From Flavobacteriales bacterium (GTDB lineage: Bacteria > Bacteroidota > Bacteroidia > Flavobacteriales > Flavobacteriaceae): DNA of 6,560 nt. The notes under the pieces were generated by a model. That model saw only the letters and a program-made list of their open reading frames with translations. It was not told where the DNA came from and did not search any database. The DNA lies in NCBI GenBank assembly GCA_027008965.1, contig JALVDN010000422.1:1-6560 (forward strand), in the 5' to 3' direction. Both the position numbers and the translations under genes were made by a program. This document shows, piece after piece, positions 4,774 through 6,560 of the stretch (within the stretch, counting starts at the first letter, position 1; each line of letters opens with the position of its first letter).

Positions 4774-6560
4774 ATGAAAATAAAGTATTTTCCAATTTTT
4801 TTTCTTATTTCTTTATTTGTTCATTCTCAAACGCATACATGGACCCGAACCAATCCGGGCGGAGGCGGTGCTTTCAGCACCATTGAAGCGGGTCCTACGG
4901 GTATTGTTCTGGCCGGAAGCGATTTGAGTGGTGCCTATCGTAGTTTGGACGGTGGTCAAACCTGGGATGTGATTGGTGAAAGTAGCGGACTCACCGAAAC
5001 CCATGTAAGCGGCTTGGGATTTCACAGAACCGACGGTAATATTTTATTTATCGGAACCGAAAACGGAATTTTCAGAAGTTCAGACGGTGGAAATACGGTG
5101 ACCAAAGTTTTACAATCGGGCTATATCACCGACATTAAATTTGCTGTCAATGTTCCAAACATAGGTTATGCTGCCTACCATCCCGCTTGGAATGCAGCCA
5201 ACGCCAAAGTGTATAAATCTACCGACAATGGTCTCACCTGGAATCAAGTAAGCACCAACTTGCCCGCCAATATTCATATTCTTAAAATCGAAATAGATCC
5301 TACGGATGCCAACACAGTGTATATCCTCACCGGAAACGGCCGGTTTGTTTGCGGACCGGCGGATGTTTTCAAAAGCACCGACGGCGGTGTAACCTGGACG
5401 AACCTTACAAGCACCATGCCCGAAATATTGGATTTAGCCATCGACCCTAACCAACCGCAAAATGTGTATGTCACCACCATGAATGCCGATTGTAGTGCCC
5501 AATGGTATTGGACCGATTTGGACGGAAGTTTATATAAAAGTACAGACGGCGGAAATACTTGGGGAACGCCTTTGAGTAACCGAACAGGGGTCATTTTTCT
5601 AGATCCTTCTAATTCATCGATTATACGACTGATTGATCCACGTGAACCTTATCCTTGGAATCCCGATGCCGGAACTTGGACGTCCATCGATGGCGGGCAA
5701 ACTTTTACCCAAACGGGAGATGTAAACAATTGGGATTATTTTTTCATTACGGATCCTATATTCTGTTACAGTTCAAGTTTTAATGGTATTACCAAAACTT
5801 TGGGTAAAGATTTATCCAACCCCAATAATATTTATTGGGTAAATAGCCAATGGGCATTTAAAAGCACGGACAACGGCACGACTTTTCAAAATATTTTTAC
5901 CGATGAAGTTTCTCCCGGCTGGTGGCGAAGCCGTGGATTCGACAATGTGGATATGCTTGACATTGCCATCAATGAAACACATCCCGATACCATTTTTATT
6001 GCCTATTTTGATATGGGCATTTGGCGTAGTTTTGACGGAGGTGAAAGTTGGCAAAGTTGTAACGACAGCAATTTTACCGACAGTTGGAACGGTCAAGGCG
6101 GGAATTGTCACACCATTCTATCCGACCCGCAACGACCCAATGTGGTTTGGGCGTCGCAATCCGAGAATCAAGACGGGCAATATCCCACTTATTTGATCAA
6201 AAACACGCAAACAGGCAACCGGAACGCTTGGACGGCATCGCACAACGGATTACCTTTACGGGAAATAAAAGGATTGTCGCTCGACCGGACAAGCCCGGTA
6301 AACAACCGGACATTGTATCTAACTGCCGACGATGATGTTTATAAAAGTACGGATGACGGAGTCAATTGGACCAAAGTTTTCGATTGCAACGGTTGCCGCT
6401 TTACAGCCGTGGATCCTTTCAATGGTCAAATAGTTTATGCAGGCGGCGAAAAAGGTATTTGGCGTTCAGATGACGGAGGAGTAACATGGACGGATATCAG
6501 CCATCCCGAGATGAAAGCATCACCTGGTGTGGAGTACTGGGATTACGATAGCTATGACGG
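4774..6560 (+). CDS. Secreted Asp-box (BNR) repeat beta-propeller protein, C-terminus cut off
   Basis: I read this frame from ATG at 4774 through 595 complete codons to the edge without a stop. Residues 1-18 are a signal peptide (charged start, hydrophobic core FPIFFLISLFV, likely cleavage HS|QT). The rest carries ten Asp boxes of the S-x-D-x-G-x-T-W type, starting at residues 57, 102, 149, 201, 256, 304, 364, 419, 525 and 565. Typical members are STDGGVTW and STDGGNTW; the second ends in V instead of W. Such repeats sit in hairpins of propeller blades in sialidases, VPS10/sortilin domains, GH74 xyloglucanases and Ycf48-like proteins. The opening GGGGAFSTI (29-37) followed by GSDLSGAYRSLDGG (48-61) resembles the first blade of GH74 enzymes, where the Asp in the TDVGGAYR-like motif is catalytic; that assignment is tentative. 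Seven cysteines are present, including CNGC at 538-541. The missing end may carry a type IX secretion sorting domain, common for such proteins in this phylum. It is probably extracellular, with unknown substrate. It lies downstream of a terminator and so is likely separate from pnt. Confidence 0.9.
   Translation, partial: MKIKYFPIFFLISLFVHSQTHTWTRTNPGGGGAFSTIEAGPTGIVLAGSDLSGAYRSLDGGQTWDVIGESSGLTETHVSGLGFHRTDGNILFIGTENGIFRSSDGGNTVTKVLQSGYITDIKFAVNVPNIGYAAYHPAWNAANAKVYKSTDNGLTWNQVSTNLPANIHILKIEIDPTDANTVYILTGNGRFVCGPADVFKSTDGGVTWTNLTSTMPEILDLAIDPNQPQNVYVTTMNADCSAQWYWTDLDGSLYKSTDGGNTWGTPLSNRTGVIFLDPSNSSIIRLIDPREPYPWNPDAGTWTSIDGGQTFTQTGDVNNWDYFFITDPIFCYSSSFNGITKTLGKDLSNPNNIYWVNSQWAFKSTDNGTTFQNIFTDEVSPGWWRSRGFDNVDMLDIAINETHPDTIFIAYFDMGIWRSFDGGESWQSCNDSNFTDSWNGQGGNCHTILSDPQRPNVVWASQSENQDGQYPTYLIKNTQTGNRNAWTASHNGLPLREIKGLSLDRTSPVNNRTLYLTADDDVYKSTDDGVNWTKVFDCNGCRFTAVDPFNGQIVYAGGEKGIWRSDDGGVTWTDISHPEMKASPGVEYWDYDSYD
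4942..6489 (+). repeat. Ten Asp-box (BNR) repeats within the propeller gene
   Basis: This spans the first to the last recognised Asp box. Successive boxes are 45, 47, 52, 55, 48, 60, 55, 106 and 40 residues apart. The regular 40-60 residue spacing fits one box per blade. The 106-residue step (419 to 525) suggests one blade whose box has decayed. Ten boxes plus one silent blade exceed a single seven-bladed propeller, so two propellers, or one large one, are likely in the full protein. Confidence 0.8.

Noticed and set aside
5812..6335. Open frames on both strands inside the Asp-box gene
   Set aside because: The main plus-strand frame is continuous and carries regular Asp boxes through this stretch, so the others are shadows.
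1..6560. A new multi-gene defence, mobile or CRISPR-like system
   Set aside because: No repeat-spacer array, transposase, integrase, nuclease, toxin-antitoxin pair or RNA gene could be seen; the genes fit energy metabolism and envelope or secreted functions.

Overview
The window looks like a piece of a Bacteroidota chromosome, probably flavobacterial. The signs are AT-rich intergenic DNA, start codons without clear Shine-Dalgarno sequences, a match to the Bacteroidota -7 promoter consensus (TAnnTTTG), a signal peptide ending in ...HS|Q before a large beta-propeller protein, and a three-gene proton-translocating transhydrogenase. The taxonomic placement is inferred, because no rRNA or other marker gene is present.

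Layout. (1) Positions 1-1747 hold two minus-strand genes: a 116-residue single-pass membrane protein of unknown function, then, 10 bases downstream, an LTA synthase/sulfatase-type membrane phosphotransferase or hydrolase that runs off the left edge. (2) Positions 1748-1836 are a short divergent intergenic region with an inverted repeat and a candidate minus-strand promoter. (3) Positions 1837-4641 are a compact plus-strand operon, pntAA-pntAB-pntB, encoding the complete Re/Si-specific proton-translocating NAD(P)+ transhydrogenase. The first two genes are 4 bases apart and the last two overlap by 4 bases; a strong intrinsic terminator follows. (4) Positions 4702-4773 hold an imperfect palindrome and a short direct repeat. 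(5) From 4774 to the right edge is the N-terminal 595 residues of a secreted protein with ten Asp-box (BNR) repeats, a multi-bladed beta-propeller whose 3' end is missing.

How the genes work together. The three pnt products form one enzyme: PntAA binds NAD(H) in the cytoplasm, PntAB and the N-terminal part of PntB form the proton channel, and the PntB C-terminus binds NADP(H). The complex uses the proton motive force to make NADPH from NADH. The minus-strand pair may be co-transcribed cell-envelope genes. The propeller protein is separated from the operon by the terminator and is probably an independent unit.

The window is mostly recognisable housekeeping and envelope genes. I see no mobile element, CRISPR array, RNA gene or convincing new multi-gene system. 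The most open questions are the small conserved-looking membrane protein, the substrate of the LTA synthase-like enzyme, and the role of the Asp-box protein.
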